Shown here in pieces: positions 61,452-64,000 of a stretch of DNA of 64,000 bases (position 1 is the stretch's first letter; every line of letters starts with the position of its first letter). The translations under genes and the position numbers were made by a program. This DNA comes from Neobacillus cucumis (GTDB lineage: Bacteria > Bacillota > Bacilli > Bacillales > Cytobacillaceae). Where the stretch lies: contig NZ_JAFBEX010000016.1 of NCBI RefSeq assembly GCF_016908975.1, positions 57,683 to 121,682 on the forward strand. Direction: 5' to 3'. The notes under the pieces were generated by a model. The model did not search any database, was not told the origin of the DNA, and saw only the letters and a program-made list of their open reading frames with translations.

Positions 61452-62726
61452 ATGATGTTCGCAGGACTAAAACGACTCTTTGAAAAAAAATCTTCGATAA
61501 AAGAAAGATTGCCTTTTTACGATATTGTCTGCCCCTACTGTTTTTTTAAATTCCATCATGAGGAGGTGGTGTTCAGGGCGGCCCATGATCGCGATGACGA
61601 TGAGGCATTGGCACTCCAAGAAGATGAAAAGTTGAACCATTACCGCGCGGGGTTCGGGCTTGCACCAATTGATGAACTAGAGGCTGTGATTGATCCAGCC
61701 AGAATCTCCAATGAACAAAAAATCTACTCCAACCATGTTCTAACCGGTGTTATAGATCCATACTCCGTGGTGACGAAGATTCGCCTGTGCCCTCATTGTC
61801 ATAATGACTTGCCTATCACCGCGGGAAAATATCCAAGCAATATCGTGTCGATTGTCGGGGCCACCTCTGTTGGTAAAACCGTTTATATGACCACACTGAT
61901 CCATACACTGCAACATAAGACGGCTCCTAATTTCAATGCAGCCTGTATTCCGCTCAATACGGAAATCAGCCGGCGCTACCGGTCCAACTATGAAATACCT
62001 CTTTTGGAAAAGGGCAGCCTGTTACCATCAACGGAAAAAGCCACCCGGCAAGAGCCGTTTATTTTTCAATTTATTTTCAAGGATGAGGACCAGGCCCCCT
62101 TGACCCTTGTGTTTTTCGATGTAGCTGGTGAAGGCATGACGGATAAAGACTATCTTTCCCTTCATGCAGCCCATATTAAAAATTCAGCCGGGATTCTCTT
62201 CTTGGTTGATCCAATGCAAATCCGCACCATCCGTGAAAAGCTGCTCTATCAGATGGGTGAACATTCTGAGGAAATTGCCGCAGCTAGCCTTGGTGATGAT
62301 CCACGCGAAGTCATTATTTCGCTGTTTGGGGACTTTATTGCCCATTTGGATGATAACAAAACCGATATTCCAACTGCGGTGGTGTTGACGAAAAGTGATT
62401 TGTTAGCTGTTTTAAAAAATGACAGTGATTATATCAGCGAAAATAGTAATGTCTTTCGCAACTTTACACACCGAGGATATCTCCATTTAGATGAATTTGA
62501 AAATATTAACGGGGAAATTCACCGATTTTTAGCGAGAGTAGATACACCGTTTGTTAATGCCCTTGATGTGTATTTTAAACATACCTCCTATTTTGCGGTT
62601 TCCGCGCTAGGGCGTCATCCTGTGAACCAGCAGGTGAGCGGAATCGTTAGCCCGGTTCGAGTCGATGAACCATTCATTTGGCTGCTTTATCAATTGGGGT
62701 ATATTGAAGGGAGACATGGGGAGTGA
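61452..62726 (+). CDS. Zinc-ribbon GTPase, DO-GTPase-like
   Basis: A protein of 424 aa. A split zinc ribbon is formed by CPYC (27-30) and CPHC (113-116), with an acidic insert between. The GTPase domain has P-loop VGATSVGKT (135-143), Asp-x2-Gly in FFDVAGEG (G3, about 221-228) and TKSD (G4, about 312). A helical insert lies between G3 and G4 and a C-terminal segment follows. Zinc ribbon plus this GTPase next to a GAP1-type protein matches the 'double-GTPase' families described from comparative genomics of bacterial conflict systems (from memory). Two adjacent ATGs at 61452 and 61455 could start it; the second has better spacing from AGGGGG. Confidence 0.83.
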   Translation: MMFAGLKRLFEKKSSIKERLPFYDIVCPYCFFKFHHEEVVFRAAHDRDDDEALALQEDEKLNHYRAGFGLAPIDELEAVIDPARISNEQKIYSNHVLTGVIDPYSVVTKIRLCPHCHNDLPITAGKYPSNIVSIVGATSVGKTVYMTTLIHTLQHKTAPNFNAACIPLNTEISRRYRSNYEIPLLEKGSLLPSTEKATRQEPFIFQFIFKDEDQAPLTLVFFDVAGEGMTDKDYLSLHAAHIKNSAGILFLVDPMQIRTIREKLLYQMGEHSEEIAAASLGDDPREVIISLFGDFIAHLDDNKTDIPTAVVLTKSDLLAVLKNDSDYISENSNVFRNFTHRGYLHLDEFENINGEIHRFLARVDTPFVNALDVYFKHTSYFAVSALGRHPVNQQVSGIVSPVRVDEPFIWLLYQLGYIEGRHGE

Positions 62727-63844
62727 CAGGAAAAATACAGCAGCATATGTATACACGCGAGCGCAAGGGAATTTTTCACGATACGGCTGGATATGACAGC
62801 ATTGCGATGTCTGAGGGGCTTAAACCCGCGTTTGTTAAAAAGTACTTACATCCATTTTGTTTCTATCATGTCCCCAGAACGTTAAGAGAAAAGGCTGAAA
62901 GGGATCCGACACAGTATCCTACAGCGGTAACGATACTACAGCCTGAAACAGGAGAGCTTGTGGTCGGCCAGGCTGTGTTTGTCCCCGCTGACTTTACCGG
63001 TTCCCGCAGTACGTATTTTTTGCATCATTATGTAATTCCTCCCTCATTGAAGGAGGAGTGGATTCAAAATCCTGAAATGCTTTTTCGAGTGGAGGCATTT
63101 CAAACAGCTTATGAGGTGGAGCAGGGCCAGCTCCTGCCAGAACTGGAGGTTGTCCCTTTTAATGATTCACTCATGGTGGATGATGAGTTGTTAGCTGTGC
63201 TAGGAATCAGTATGACGGCCTTCCGTCAGCTGCTATTGGCTGTGATGCTTTCTATATCTGGTAAGAAAAAGGTGTATATTTCTCTTCCTGTTCCTCTGCA
63301 AGATTATACGGAATATGCCTTAAGACTGATGGAGTTCGTTTATCGCTTTTTGCCCTTTGCCCACCGACGGAGATTGGGTTTGTTGACTTTTACTAGTGAG
63401 CCTGAGGCACGAAATGATATTCATGTGACCTTTTTTGAACCTGGATCACTGAACATCCATGATCGTTCAATTGCGAAGCAGTTTCTCTTTGATTTTGCCA
63501 GGGGGAAGATTTCTGGAGTTGAAATCGGACAGAGCGCGTATTTGCGATTTGCTGCAGAACATTTATCAGAATCTCCGAAAATGGAGAAATTCTTCGAGTT
63601 CACTGAGATGGCCTTAGCAGGATTTACCGAGGGGCAATTATTAGCATTGGGAAGTTATGATCAGTTAATAACACTTTATCGTGCATTTAGCTATGATGAC
63701 TTTACTGATTATTTTAAAAATAAACTTGGTTTTATCAAGAATTTATTTTATTTTTTGCAGATTAAAGGGGAGGAAAAGCTAGATTTACTCGCACTATTTT
63801 TGAAGGTTTGGGAAGTGGAGAAAAAGGGAGAAGAACCCTCATAA
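62723..63844 (+). CDS. GAP1-like GTPase-associated protein
   Basis: A protein of 373 aa. The N-terminal domain (about 1-150) starts QQHMYTRERKGIFHDTAGYD, continues YLHPFCFYHVPRTL and FVPADFTGSRSTYFLHHYVI, which fits the GAP1 N-terminal family seen beside small GTPases. The middle (about 165-260) is helical with RFLPFAHRRRLGLLTF, and the C-terminal 100 residues are helical. No enzyme motif is visible. The GTG start overlaps the GTPase stop (GTGA), so the two are made together and probably bind each other. It is the last gene of the cluster. It is shorter than many GAP1 proteins, so the C-terminal part may be reduced. Confidence 0.8.
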   Translation: MTGKIQQHMYTRERKGIFHDTAGYDSIAMSEGLKPAFVKKYLHPFCFYHVPRTLREKAERDPTQYPTAVTILQPETGELVVGQAVFVPADFTGSRSTYFLHHYVIPPSLKEEWIQNPEMLFRVEAFQTAYEVEQGQLLPELEVVPFNDSLMVDDELLAVLGISMTAFRQLLLAVMLSISGKKKVYISLPVPLQDYTEYALRLMEFVYRFLPFAHRRRLGLLTFTSEPEARNDIHVTFFEPGSLNIHDRSIAKQFLFDFARGKISGVEIGQSAYLRFAAEHLSESPKMEKFFEFTEMALAGFTEGQLLALGSYDQLITLYRAFSYDDFTDYFKNKLGFIKNLFYFLQIKGEEKLDLLALFLKVWEVEKKGEEPS

Positions 63845-63872
63845 CCACTGGTTTTATTGCTTAAGCGACAAA

Positions 63873-63900
63873 AAAGGGCAGCTACATTTAGCTGTCCTTT
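63873..63900. terminator. Bidirectional terminator between the cluster and the rRNA operon
   Basis: AGGGCAGCTA with TAGCTGTCCT (one wobble pair) around a 4-base loop; TTTTTT follows on the minus strand and TTTT on the plus strand. It ends 6 bp from the 5S rRNA 3' end. Confidence 0.85.
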
Positions 63901-63906
63901 TCCGTG

Positions 63907-64000
<94 letters not shown>

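Overview
The window looks like chromosome from a Bacillaceae member (Bacillus sensu lato). It carries the recognisable secA, hpf, comFA/comFC, degS/degU/degV, yvyE and tagO neighbourhood, strong GGAGG ribosome binding sites, frequent TTG/GTG starts and low-GC intergenic DNA. The species cannot be told from sequence alone.

Positions 1-6640 hold an unusual minus-strand cluster for a Bacillus. It has two membrane-anchored NapC/NirT-like multihaem cytochromes (10 and 12 CXXCH sites), a TPR membrane protein, an NHL beta-propeller protein, an exported multihaem protein (5 sites plus a sixth lost behind a frameshift), and the first 33 codons of another exported protein. It reads like an electron route from the membrane to the outside. 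Divergent from it is a complete class-1 secA, which converges on hpf. A cluster of six DnaA boxes lies between the two.

Positions 9900-21100 hold hpf with a sigma-H-like promoter, a NERD-comFA-comFC operon without comFB, a 7-copy 168-bp tandem array with an inner 21-bp (heptad-like) period, an LtaS-type synthase, degV, degU, degS and yvyE.

Positions 21170-49330 form a large cell-wall glycopolymer region. It holds two tagO paralogues, an MdoB-like sulfatase-fold transferase, rfbA-rfbC-rfbB-rfbD (dTDP-rhamnose), five family-2 glycosyltransferases, a Wzy-like polymerase, a Wzx flippase, a UDP-glucose dehydrogenase, an LCP ligase, two very large secreted glucosaminidases (one with about eight PA14-like domains), a PGRP-type amidase and a GtrA protein. 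TagO would prime the polymer, the transferases, Wzx and Wzy would build and export it, the LCP protein would attach it, and the autolysins would remodel the wall.

Positions 49330-52730 carry a 52-bp tandem array, a CPBP membrane protease, a DUF4359 protein, two short genes missed by length cut-offs, and a zinc-ribbon membrane protein. Positions 52893-63844 are a six-gene plus-strand cluster: a von Willebrand A receptor-like protein, a tubulin/FtsZ-like GTPase of 1130 aa, a second protein that looks like a degenerate tubulin, a beta-sandwich protein, a zinc-ribbon GTPase and a GAP1-like GTPase-associated protein. This is the best candidate for an undescribed system. The window ends in a 5S rRNA gene on the minus strand.

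A structured dispersed repeat of about 245 bp (four long and two short relatives), a second hairpin repeat family and many bidirectional terminators fill the intergenic spaces.
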